43,536 bases of DNA, from NCBI RefSeq assembly GCF_000711885.1, contig NZ_KL543996.1, positions 1-43,536 on the forward strand. Reading direction: 5' to 3'. Both the position numbers and the translations under genes were made by a program. Shown here one piece after another: positions 17,055-24,683 of this stretch. The first letter of the stretch is position 1; the number at the start of each line of letters is the position of its first letter. This stretch comes from Chromobacterium haemolyticum DSM 19808 (lineage in GTDB: Bacteria; Pseudomonadota; Gammaproteobacteria; Burkholderiales; Chromobacteriaceae). The notes beneath the pieces are model-generated. The model was given only the letters and a program-made list of their open reading frames with translations, had not been told where the DNA came from and did no database searches.

Positions 17055-18121
17055 CTGTGCACTTTGGTCAGCGTATTGTGGGTGATGGTCAGCCATGTTT
17101 TATTACTTATGAGGCAGGACCAACTCATACCAGCCTGGCATCCGCCAAAGAGTTGGTGAAGTTGGCGGCGGAAGCCGGGGCGGATGCGATCAAGTTTCAG
17201 ATCTTCGACCCGGACCGGCTGTGCGCGGATAAGAAGCAGCTGTTCAGCTATGATGTGCTGGTTGATAAAGATTCCGGCAAAATGGAGACGGTTGAAGAAC
17301 CACTATATGAAATTTTGAAGCGACGTTGCTTGCTGGAAAGCGAGTGGCGCGAGTTGAAGGCTTACTGCGATAGCTTGAATCTGGCCTTCTTCTCAACTGT
17401 CTCTTTTGAGGAAGATATTCAGCTATTGGAGTCTTTGCATTGCGACTCGATCAAGATTGCTTCCGCAGACGTTAATCATTTTCCCCTGCTGCGACAGGCC
17501 GCGCGTACTGGGCTGTGTTTGCAGTTGGACACGGGTAATGCTTCCTTAGGAGAAATTGAGGCCGCGGTTGATGTCATTCGCAGCGAGGGCAATGAAAATA
17601 TCATTATTCACCAGTGCCCATCTGGTTACCCTGCGCGTTTGGCAAGTATCAATCTGAATATCATCCCGACGTTGAAACGCATGTTCCCGTATCCGGTCGC
17701 ATTTTCCGATCATACGCCGGGCTGGGATATGGATGTGGCAGCGCTGGCGCTTGGCGCCAATCTGCTGGAAAAAACCATCACCATGGATAGGACCACTCGT
17801 AGCGTTGAGCACGTCTTCTCGCTGGAGCCGCAGGAGATGTCCCGTTTTGTTCAGGCGATTCGCGACGTGGAAGTGGCTTTGGGGTGCAACCGCAGAATCA
17901 TGCATCCGGAAGAACTCTTGAAGCGGCAGCGTATTCGGCGCAGCGCCTATCTGAAGCAGGCTGGCAAAGCGGGACAGAAATTGTCCGAGCTTCAAGTCGA
18001 GTTCAGAAGGCCGGGGTTTGGGATGGCGCCGAATGAATATGAAGCATTGTTGGATTGCGTGTTGGTGCGGGATCTGGACAGCGGCCACATGCTGCTGATG
18101 GGTGATCTATCCAATGGCTAA
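17051..18121 (+). CDS. Divergent NeuB-family sialic acid/pseudaminate synthase paralogue
   Basis: NeuB-family enzymes condense phosphoenolpyruvate with a six-carbon amino sugar to make nine-carbon nonulosonic acids. This 356-residue copy has the TIM-barrel (about 1-275) and a C-terminal antifreeze/SAF-like domain (about 290-350). The barrel start reads FITYEAGPTHTS where typical members read IAE-G-NHNG. After the conserved FSDHTPGWD, the expected EKHFT becomes EKTITMD: Thr (about 242) replaces the second metal-ligand His, although a His follows in RSVEHVF. It therefore belongs to a divergent branch, possibly with another substrate or altered metal site. It sits between pseC and pseF with ATGA and eight-base overlaps, so it is expressed with a second, more typical synthase at 19834-20901. 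Which of the two is the true PseI is open. Confidence 0.85.
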
Positions 18122-18803
18122 GCTGGCCGTCATTCCAGCGCGCGGCGGCTCCAAACGCTTGCCGCGCAAGAACATCCTGCCGTTTCTTGGGAAACCCATT
18201 CTGGCATACACGATAGAGGCTGCTGTAGAGGCCGGTATCTTCGATGCAGTTGTGGTGTCGACCGAAGATGCGGAGATTGCCGAGCTTGCGCGCCATTTTG
18301 GCGCCGAAGTGGATCTGCGCCCGCCGTCTTTGGCGGAGGACCAGGCAACGGTGGCTGATGTGTGCGTTGAGCTCCTGACGCGCAAGCCGCTTCCATGGAC
18401 GGATGTCGAGCAGATGTGCGTGTTATATGCGACGGCCCCATTGCGTAACGCAAATGATATCCGCGAGGTGATGGCCTTGCTTGAGCCCGGAGTGTGCGAC
18501 TTTGGAATTGCCGCCACCCAATATACTCATTACCCGTACCAGGCATTGAGGTGCGGGGAAGGTGGCGAGCTTAGCCCGATGTGGCCGGAACTGTGTGATA
18601 AATCCAGCGCCGAGATTGGCAGTCTGGTTGCCGGCAATGGCAGCACTTATGCGGTCAATGTGCCGGCTTTTCTTGAGCACAAGGCGTTTTATGGTCCGGG
18701 GATGCGCGCGCATATGATGCCGTTTTCGCGTTCCATCGATATCGACACGGCGGATGATTTCGACTTGGCGCTATGTCTGGCCCGCGGCGCAATCGGACCA
18801 TGA
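18114..18803 (+). CDS. pseF: CMP-nonulosonate cytidylyltransferase, PseF type
   Basis: It activates the nonulosonic acid with CTP to give the CMP-sugar donor used by glycosyltransferases. The 229-residue soluble protein starts MAKLAVIPARGGSKRLPRKN, the nucleotide-binding signature of NeuA/PseF/LegF enzymes, and has the later motifs LYATAPLRNANDI and FSRSIDIDTADDFDLA near the C-terminus (metal-binding Asp residues). Length fits PseF rather than the longer two-domain NeuA proteins. Its ATG lies eight bases inside the preceding synthase gene and its stop overlaps pseG. It is the only cytidylyltransferase in the cluster, although two synthases are present. Confidence 0.93.
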   Translation: MAKLAVIPARGGSKRLPRKNILPFLGKPILAYTIEAAVEAGIFDAVVVSTEDAEIAELARHFGAEVDLRPPSLAEDQATVADVCVELLTRKPLPWTDVEQMCVLYATAPLRNANDIREVMALLEPGVCDFGIAATQYTHYPYQALRCGEGGELSPMWPELCDKSSAEIGSLVAGNGSTYAVNVPAFLEHKAFYGPGMRAHMMPFSRSIDIDTADDFDLALCLARGAIGP

Positions 18804-19837
18804 TGCGTAAGAAAGTCCTGTTCAGGGTGGATGCCGGCGGTTCAGTCGGTGCCGGACACTTGATGCGTTGTTTGGCCTTGGCGCGCTATCTGACGGAGGC
18901 TAGTTACGAAGTCGTCGTGGCTTGCGCGGCTTTGGAAGCCGAGTATGAACGGCTGATGCGCGAAGCAGGCTGTGGGCGATTATTGCTGGATGATGGCCTG
19001 ACATTGGCGCGGGACGCGCAGCTATGCGCCGATTATGCCGATTTGCATCAGTTTGATGGCGTGGTGGTGGATCACTATGGCTTGGATCAGGCGTGGGAGA
19101 GCCGGTTGCGCGGCAGTGGCCGGATCCTGCTGGTGATTGATGATTTGGCCAATCGTCCGCATGTATGCGATGCGCTGCTGGACCAGAACGATTGTGCGTC
19201 GACAACGTCGCGTTATGACGAGCTGTTGCCTGCGGATAGCGAATTTTTCCTGGGGCCGAAATTTGCCTTATTGCGTTGCGAATTTGCCGTATTGAGGGAG
19301 CGGTGCGCCCCTAGGGGTGAATTGAAGCGGCTTCTGGTTTTTTTCAGCGCCAGCGATGAAAAAAATGAAACGGCGAAGGCGCTTGCTGGGATCGCGCAGT
19401 GCCAGCGGGCATGGCAGGTTGATGTCGTCACCGGAGCCAGCCACCCTGATGTAGCCGGGATTGCCAGAACCTGTCGGGAACAAGGATGGGCGCATCACCA
19501 CCAGGTGGAATACATGGCGGCCTTGATGGCCGAGGCGGACCTCTGCCTGGGCAGCGCGGGATCCGCCAGCTGGGAACGATGCGCAATGGGTTTGCCGGCG
19601 ATTTTGGTGCAGCTGGCTGATAATCAAGCAGAAGTCATGCGCTGCTTGCTGCGGCATGGGGCGGCGTTGAGCCTGGGCGCCGCGGAGCGCGTGCAAGCCA
19701 GCCATTACGCCCAGGCTTTGGGTGCCTTTGGACCGCAGAAGCTAGCCGCGATGTCGCAAGCGGCGTTTGAATTGGTTGATGGGAAGGGTGTGACGAGAGT
19801 GGCCGAATGGATAATGAAAAGGCTGTGGCGGCGATGA
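18800..19837 (+). CDS. pseG: UDP-2,4-diacetamido-2,4,6-trideoxy-beta-L-altropyranose hydrolase, PseG
   Basis: It removes UDP from the diacetamido sugar to release the free hexose used by the synthase. The 345-residue protein has a GT-B fold related to MurG. Residues 9-25 read DAGGSVGAGHLMRCLAL, the PseG signature with the catalytic His. LLVIDDLANRPH and the UDP-binding GSAGSASWERCAMGLPAI follow. The ATG at 18800 overlaps the pseF stop (ATGA). A second Met follows immediately and is equally possible. The presence of PseG, which acts on a UDP-linked diacetamido sugar, implies that an N-acetyltransferase step occurs before it, yet no PseH-type gene is seen. Confidence 0.93.
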   Translation: MMRKKVLFRVDAGGSVGAGHLMRCLALARYLTEASYEVVVACAALEAEYERLMREAGCGRLLLDDGLTLARDAQLCADYADLHQFDGVVVDHYGLDQAWESRLRGSGRILLVIDDLANRPHVCDALLDQNDCASTTSRYDELLPADSEFFLGPKFALLRCEFAVLRERCAPRGELKRLLVFFSASDEKNETAKALAGIAQCQRAWQVDVVTGASHPDVAGIARTCREQGWAHHHQVEYMAALMAEADLCLGSAGSASWERCAMGLPAILVQLADNQAEVMRCLLRHGAALSLGAAERVQASHYAQALGAFGPQKLAAMSQAAFELVDGKGVTRVAEWIMKRLWRR

Positions 19838-20901
19838 GGCAGATTGGGATAGGCGGCCGTTTGATCGGGGATGGGCAGGCACCCTTCACGATTGCAGAGG
19901 TTGGCATCAATCATAATGGTGATGTAGATCTGGCTTTGCAGATGATTGAGACCGCGGCGAAAGCGGGAGCCGATGCGGTCAAGTTTCAGACATTCAAGGC
20001 CGTGGAGTTCTGCGGAGACCCTGAGCAGCAATACACCTATCGCTCGCAGGGGCGCGAGGTGACCGAGTCGATGTTGGCGATGTTCCAACGCCATGAGTTG
20101 CCGCGAGCGGCTTGGTTTCGACTGAAGGCCAAGTGTGATGAGTTGGGCATTCTATTTTTATCGACCCCGCAGAATCGAGGCGATCTCGATCTGCTAATGG
20201 AGGTTGGGGTGCCGGCGATCAAGATCGGCTCCGATGATTTCAGCAACTTGCCGCTGATCCGTCATTATCGCCAGGCGGGAGTGCCCTTGATCATGTCGTG
20301 CGGCATGAGTGATCTGTCGGAGGTGCATCAGGCGCTGGAGGCCGCGGGCTGGTTCAATGGGCATCCGGTGGTAGTGCTGTTGTGCACTTCGCAATATCCC
20401 ACCCCGCCGGAAGACGTTCATCTTCGGAAACTGATGACCTTGCGGCAGGCGTTTGATGGGCTGTTACTGGGATTCTCCGATCATACTCAGGGTCCGCTGG
20501 CCAGCAGTCTGGCGCGTGGTCTCGGCGCTTGCGTGTTTGAAAAGCACTTCACCTTGTCCCATGATTTCCCAGGACCGGATCATTGGTTCTCGGAAGAGCC
20601 GGCAGACCTGGGGGAGTGGGTTGCCCATATTCACGCCGCGGACAAAATGTTGGGCTCGCCTTGGGTGCGTCCCACTGAGGCCGAGAGGGAGATGAGGGAG
20701 TTGGCTAGGCGTAGCGTGGTGGCTTTGAGGCGTATTGCTCCGGGGGAAACGCTGACGCTGGAAAATATTGGCTTGAGGCGCCCCGGCGGCGGGCTGCCTC
20801 CAGAGTGCTTGGATAGGGTTCTTGGTTTGAATGCGAGTGTTGCCTTGCAGCAAGGACAGCGTTTGGAATGGGGTGATATGGTGAAAGCGCGGCAAGCATG
20901 A
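19834..20901 (+). CDS. pseI: Pseudaminic/legionaminic acid synthase, canonical NeuB family (PseI-like)
   Basis: It condenses the free diacetamido hexose with phosphoenolpyruvate to form the nonulosonic acid. The 355-residue protein has FTIAEVGINHNGDVDLAL at the barrel start, ADAVKFQTF, FLSTPQNRGDL, a YPTP motif and FSDHTQG followed by FEKHFTLSHDFPGPDH, which keeps both metal-ligand His residues (the second about 238). A SAF domain closes the protein. Start: the ATG at 19834 overlaps the pseG stop as ATGA, the pattern used throughout the operon; an in-frame ATG at 19807 is an alternative. Motifs such as FPGPDH resemble NeuB and LegI at least as much as PseI, so the symbol rests on the operon rather than on sequence alone. 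Confidence 0.85.
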   Translation: MRQIGIGGRLIGDGQAPFTIAEVGINHNGDVDLALQMIETAAKAGADAVKFQTFKAVEFCGDPEQQYTYRSQGREVTESMLAMFQRHELPRAAWFRLKAKCDELGILFLSTPQNRGDLDLLMEVGVPAIKIGSDDFSNLPLIRHYRQAGVPLIMSCGMSDLSEVHQALEAAGWFNGHPVVVLLCTSQYPTPPEDVHLRKLMTLRQAFDGLLLGFSDHTQGPLASSLARGLGACVFEKHFTLSHDFPGPDHWFSEEPADLGEWVAHIHAADKMLGSPWVRPTEAEREMRELARRSVVALRRIAPGETLTLENIGLRRPGGGLPPECLDRVLGLNASVALQQGQRLEWGDMVKARQA

Positions 20902-21389
20902 GCAAGAATTCTCTGATTTCGGAAGTGGAACTGGATCTTCAGCAGGCGTTTACAAGGCTGACGTCTTTCCGGGAGAACCGCTTTCATCCGCTGGTCTGGG
21001 TTAACGGCGAGCCCGTGATCGGGGAGGGAACGTTTATTGGAGCCTTCTCCGAAGTCAATGCGAAAGGTTGCGATGTATTTATCGGCCCGCATTGCGATAT
21101 TGCCTCATTTGTTTCCATCAATTGCGCAGACTCCCATCAGCGTTGTCTTGGCCTGAGTGAGGAAATTGAGCGCAAGTCAATTCGTATCGGACACCATGTT
21201 TTTATCGGCTCACACTGTTTGGTCAAGGGGGGGGCAACGATTGGCGACTATTGTGTGATTGCGGCTGGAACCATGGTTGATGGTGTGGAAATTCCTCCCT
21301 ACTCCTTGGTGTCAGGTAATCCCATGGTTGTGCGTGCAGGCTATTATCTGGAAAAGCTGCTGCAAGCGGGCGTGCTTGGGTCATTATGA
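20898..21389 (+). CDS. Hexapeptide-repeat (left-handed beta-helix) acyltransferase
   Basis: A 163-residue trimeric-type acyltransferase. From about residue 38 the chain follows the [I/V]-G-x-x hexapeptide rhythm (PVIGEGTFIGAFSEV, DVFIGPHCDIASFV, IRIGHHVFIGSHCLV, ATIGDYCVIAAGTMV). It has a candidate catalytic His (GHHVF or SHQRC loop) and ends with the usual SLVSGNPMVV turn. Members transfer acetyl or other acyl groups from CoA to sugar amines or hydroxyls. In this operon it may supply the 4-N-acetylation normally done by PseH, which is missing, or it may O-acetylate the finished sugar. ATG overlaps the synthase stop and its own stop overlaps the WbqC gene. The exact substrate is unknown. Confidence 0.85.
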   Translation: MSKNSLISEVELDLQQAFTRLTSFRENRFHPLVWVNGEPVIGEGTFIGAFSEVNAKGCDVFIGPHCDIASFVSINCADSHQRCLGLSEEIERKSIRIGHHVFIGSHCLVKGGATIGDYCVIAAGTMVDGVEIPPYSLVSGNPMVVRAGYYLEKLLQAGVLGSL

Positions 21390-22096
21390 GCTTTTGCCTG
21401 TCCGCACATCAACCCGCTTATCTGCCATGGTTAGGTTATCTTGAAAAAATCGCCAGGGCGGATGTGTTTATTTACTTGGATTCGGTCCAGTTTGAAAAAA
21501 ACAGCTTTACCAACCGCAATCGCATTAAAAGCGCCAATGGCGTACATTGGCTGACTGTGCCGGTACGCTCCAAAGATCATCTATTGTCAACTATGGCGGT
21601 GCTGGAGGTGGATGAGAGCCAATCGTGGCGTGAAAAACATTTGAAGTCGATTGCGGCCAGCTATGCCAAGGCCCCGGACTTTCAGACGAAGTTTTCCCGC
21701 TTGGAGTCGCTCTATTACCCCAAGATTTCAAGTTTCTCAGAGATTTGTTGGCATCAGCTGCAGTTTTGGCTGCAAGAGTTCGGGATTGATACGCCTGTTA
21801 TACGCTCCAGTCAATTGCCGGAGATGGGAAAGAAATCGGACCTGGTCTTGAATTTGTGCCGGCATTTTTCTGCGGATGAGTATTTGTCTGGCAAGTTGGG
21901 GCGCGCGTATCTTAAAGAGGCCGATTTTACAAAGCATGCTATTAAAGTGTCGTATCAGGATTTTAAGCCGCAACCCTATCCGCAATTGCATGGGGAGTTC
22001 GTGCCAGGCTTGGCTGTGGTCGATATTTGGATGAACAGTTCTGAACCATTGTTTCAATTTTTCAAACAGAGAGGGCCCTGTGAGCTTTTCAAATGA
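21386..22096 (+). CDS. WbqC-family protein
   Basis: A 236-residue soluble protein of the WbqC family, seen in SCLSAHQPAYLPWLGYLEKI at the start, IYLDSVQFEKNSFTNRNRI, and WLTVPVR, with a later LSSQLP-like segment. Family members occur in O-antigen and nonulosonic-acid gene clusters. The reaction is not firmly established, and an acyl- or amino-acyl-transfer role on amino sugars has been supposed. It has no signal peptide or membrane segment. It is joined to its upstream neighbour by ATGA, and the next gene starts 17 bases before its stop. Its presence between an acyltransferase and a methyltransferase suggests a part in modifying the sugar's N-acyl group. Confidence 0.85.
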   Translation: MSFCLSAHQPAYLPWLGYLEKIARADVFIYLDSVQFEKNSFTNRNRIKSANGVHWLTVPVRSKDHLLSTMAVLEVDESQSWREKHLKSIAASYAKAPDFQTKFSRLESLYYPKISSFSEICWHQLQFWLQEFGIDTPVIRSSQLPEMGKKSDLVLNLCRHFSADEYLSGKLGRAYLKEADFTKHAIKVSYQDFKPQPYPQLHGEFVPGLAVVDIWMNSSEPLFQFFKQRGPCELFK

Positions 22097-22742
22097 GTGG
22101 GAACTGGCGTTTCAAAGTGGAGGGCATCACAGCATTTGGCCATGGTCAGATCTAATCAGTCTATACAAAAGGTATGCTCGTTATTGGCCATCAAGGCCTA
22201 GAGTGTTGGAGTTGGGTTGTGGAGTGGGTGCTAATATCCCCTTTTTTTTGGCTGAGGAGGCAGAGTACTTTGCCATTGAGGGGAGCGCTGCTGCTGTGAG
22301 GCGGCTATGTGAGCGCTTTCCTCATCTAGCGCCGCAGCTGGTACATGGTGACTTTATCCATCACCTTCCATTTAAAGGTGAGTTTGATCTGATCGTAGAT
22401 CGTGCCGCCATGACCCACAATAGTACGGATTCTATTTTACGGGCGGTTCAAAAGTTGGCCAGCATCCTGAAGCCTGGGGGCATTTATCTTGGCGTTGACT
22501 GGTTTTCAACTTCCCATGCAGGCTATGGTTCAGGGCTTCCGGCCGAGGATGTCTGGACAAGACAGGGCTATGAGGACGGTCCTTTTGCCGGAGTGGGCAA
22601 AGTGCATTTCAGCGATCGTGAGCACTTGAAGACTCTGTTTGCCGGCTGGGATTGGCTCGCATTGGAAGAAAAAAAAATTATACGTGAAATCCCGGTTGCG
22701 GATACCTTGGCAACTTGGAATTTCGTGGCGAGGAAACCATGA
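22080..22742 (+). CDS. Class I SAM-dependent methyltransferase
   Basis: A 220-residue soluble methyltransferase. The SAM-binding motif I is RVLELGCGVGANIPFF (about 41-56), followed by an acidic residue in YFAIEGSAAAV. Motif post-II FDLIVDRAAMTHN and LKPGGIYLGVDW complete a Rossmann-like fold. Start is a GTG at 22080 with GAGAGG six bases upstream, inside the end of the WbqC gene; no better ATG exists before motif I. The stop overlaps the PIG-L ATG. Substrate unknown; a sugar hydroxyl or an N-acyl hydroxyl on the nonulosonic acid is the likeliest target given the operon. Confidence 0.85.
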   Translation: MSFSNEWELAFQSGGHHSIWPWSDLISLYKRYARYWPSRPRVLELGCGVGANIPFFLAEEAEYFAIEGSAAAVRRLCERFPHLAPQLVHGDFIHHLPFKGEFDLIVDRAAMTHNSTDSILRAVQKLASILKPGGIYLGVDWFSTSHAGYGSGLPAEDVWTRQGYEDGPFAGVGKVHFSDREHLKTLFAGWDWLALEEKKIIREIPVADTLATWNFVARKP

Positions 22743-23407
22743 GCAAGGCGGTGTTGGTTGTGGCGGCACACCCAGATGACGAGGTGCTTGGCTGCGGAGG
22801 GACGATTGCTGCGCATCGTTTAAAAGGCGATCAGGTTCATGTGGCTATTCTTGCTCAAGGGCTGGCCAGTCGAGGAGAGGTCGATGAAGCCGAGCGTGCG
22901 CGTTTGCATCAGGCGGCACGCGATGCGCAGACCATTTTGGGCGCAGCCTCGCTGTCCTTATTTGATTTCCCAGACAACCGCTTGGACAGCATTGATTTGC
23001 TGGACTTGGTCAAGGTAGTGGAAGTACTGCTCGCCAGGTATCGACCAAGCATTGTGTATACCCACTTTGCTGATGATCTCAATATCGACCATCGTCGCAC
23101 CTACCAGGCAGTGATGACGGCCTGCCGACCTATTGGAGGAAGTAGTGTCGAATCCTTGCTGTGTTTTGAAGTGCCTTCATCGACCGAGTGGTCGAACTGC
23201 CCCTTTACACCAAACTGGTTTGTGGATATCTCTGGTACGCTAGAACAGAAGGTGCGGGCCTTGGAGGCGTATGCGGGTGAAATGAGAGCCTTTCCGCACC
23301 CCCGCTCTATTGAGGGAGCGAAACACCTTGCCGCTTGGCGTGGGGCAACTGCGGGCTTTACGGCGGCGGAAGCCTTTGTTCTGGCTAGAAAACGATGCGT
23401 GATTTGA
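22739..23407 (+). CDS. PIG-L/LmbE-family N-deacetylase
   Basis: A 222-residue zinc-dependent deacetylase. It begins SKAVLVVAAHPDDEVLGCGG, the PIG-L signature in which His, Asp and Asp bind zinc, and has the third zinc His in YTHFADDLNIDHRRTYQAV. Known members remove N-acetyl groups from GlcNAc-containing substrates. With an acyltransferase and a WbqC protein next to it, the natural idea is replacement of one N-acetyl on the sugar by another acyl group. The ATG at 22739 has GAGGAAA directly upstream and overlaps the methyltransferase stop. A 19-base gap, the first in the operon, separates it from the next gene. Confidence 0.9.
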   Translation: MSKAVLVVAAHPDDEVLGCGGTIAAHRLKGDQVHVAILAQGLASRGEVDEAERARLHQAARDAQTILGAASLSLFDFPDNRLDSIDLLDLVKVVEVLLARYRPSIVYTHFADDLNIDHRRTYQAVMTACRPIGGSSVESLLCFEVPSSTEWSNCPFTPNWFVDISGTLEQKVRALEAYAGEMRAFPHPRSIEGAKHLAAWRGATAGFTAAEAFVLARKRCVI

Positions 23408-23426
23408 GCCTTACGAGGGCTATTAA

Positions 23427-24683
23427 ATGAAAAACTCTGAACAAGACTTGATTCATTGGAAGACAGAGGCCTGGAAAGACCGGGATATGGTCAGGTGGTA
23501 TTCGGGGCGCATGGATGAAAACACCGACACCAATCGACTGAAAAACATCATAGAGACCGAGCTATGTGAGCGTTTTCTTGCGGGCAGCGATGTGTTGGAT
23601 GTAGGCATCGGCACGGGGCGTGCTTCGCTGCCTCTGATTGCCAAAGGTTTCAATTTGTCTGGCACTGATAGCTCGCAAGCCATGTTGGATGAGTGTAGAA
23701 GGCTAGCCGGCGGCGCCCCCATCGAACTGGTGCAAGGAGATGTGCAGGCCTTGCCTTTTCCTGATCAATGTTTTGACAGTTTGATCTCCTTGAATGTCAT
23801 GACTCACTTTCCTCATGTTGAGAAAGTCTTGCATGAATGGAAGCGTGTGGTGCGCCCCGGGGGACGGTTGATCTTCGATATCTACTCACTAGATCATCTG
23901 AGCTTTGCGCGTCAAGCCGACGTGACTGTCGATGAACTGATGGCGCAGGGGGCTAGTGCGTTCAACATGCACCTTTCTGCCGAACGTTTATGTCTGGCGG
24001 CGAATGAAATTGGCTTGAAAGTTTTGGGAACAGTGCCGTATGGCAGCTTATTCAGCGGAGAGTATCATCATCCCGCCTTTCCCATGCCATTACAGCAAAC
24101 GAATTGGTGGCGCCGTCAGTTGTCTTGGTTGGCGGCAGATTCGCACTTGCTTGAAATGTCCGTGTTTTTGGAGCGGGAGTGGTTTGGCTGCTTAAGCGGG
24201 ATTACAACCGGTCGTTTCATGGTGGTGTTGGAAAACAGCGTGGATGTGGCAGCCAATCAACAGTGGCTTGAACAAGATGGGCAATTGAACAATTACTTGG
24301 TGGGAGAACAAGTACGGTTGGATGATTTGGCTCCTTGGCTTGGTATGGCTCCTGATGAGTGGAGAACCGCGTTCGATTTGCATTTGGATAGGGCTCGGAA
24401 TCGAACCGTAGCTTATTTCCTGCTTTCCAGCTTCCTTGGAAGGACGAATGCGGTGGACTGGACAGATCTGGCTCCGCGTAATGGCGCGATCTTGCAGCGA
24501 TGGAGCGATGCGGAAACCATTGATCGCGATTTGCAGGGTTTTGTTCGCTCCTGGCATCAAGACGTCAAGACGCAGCACTTGTGCCAAGTGAATGAGGTAG
24601 ATCTTGCGAGTGCTCTTGAATATCGCTTACAGCGCCGCTTGGTGACTGAGTTGGTTTCGGCAGGGAATGGAGCCCAAGAATGA
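23427..24683 (+). CDS. Class I SAM-dependent methyltransferase with a long C-terminal extension
   Basis: A 418-residue protein. Residues about 50-160 form a standard SAM methyltransferase (DVLDVGIGTGRASLPL, GTDSSQAMLDECRR, FDSLISLNVMTHF, RPGGRLIFDIYS). The second half (about 250-418) has no motif I recognise; it is helical, Trp-rich and could bind acceptor glycan or partner protein. Its last residues overlap the next ATG (ATGA), so it is coupled to the fused transferase gene. It is one of three methyltransferase domains in the island, which suggests a heavily methylated glycan. The target is unknown. Confidence 0.8.
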   Translation: MKNSEQDLIHWKTEAWKDRDMVRWYSGRMDENTDTNRLKNIIETELCERFLAGSDVLDVGIGTGRASLPLIAKGFNLSGTDSSQAMLDECRRLAGGAPIELVQGDVQALPFPDQCFDSLISLNVMTHFPHVEKVLHEWKRVVRPGGRLIFDIYSLDHLSFARQADVTVDELMAQGASAFNMHLSAERLCLAANEIGLKVLGTVPYGSLFSGEYHHPAFPMPLQQTNWWRRQLSWLAADSHLLEMSVFLEREWFGCLSGITTGRFMVVLENSVDVAANQQWLEQDGQLNNYLVGEQVRLDDLAPWLGMAPDEWRTAFDLHLDRARNRTVAYFLLSSFLGRTNAVDWTDLAPRNGAILQRWSDAETIDRDLQGFVRSWHQDVKTQHLCQVNEVDLASALEYRLQRRLVTELVSAGNGAQE

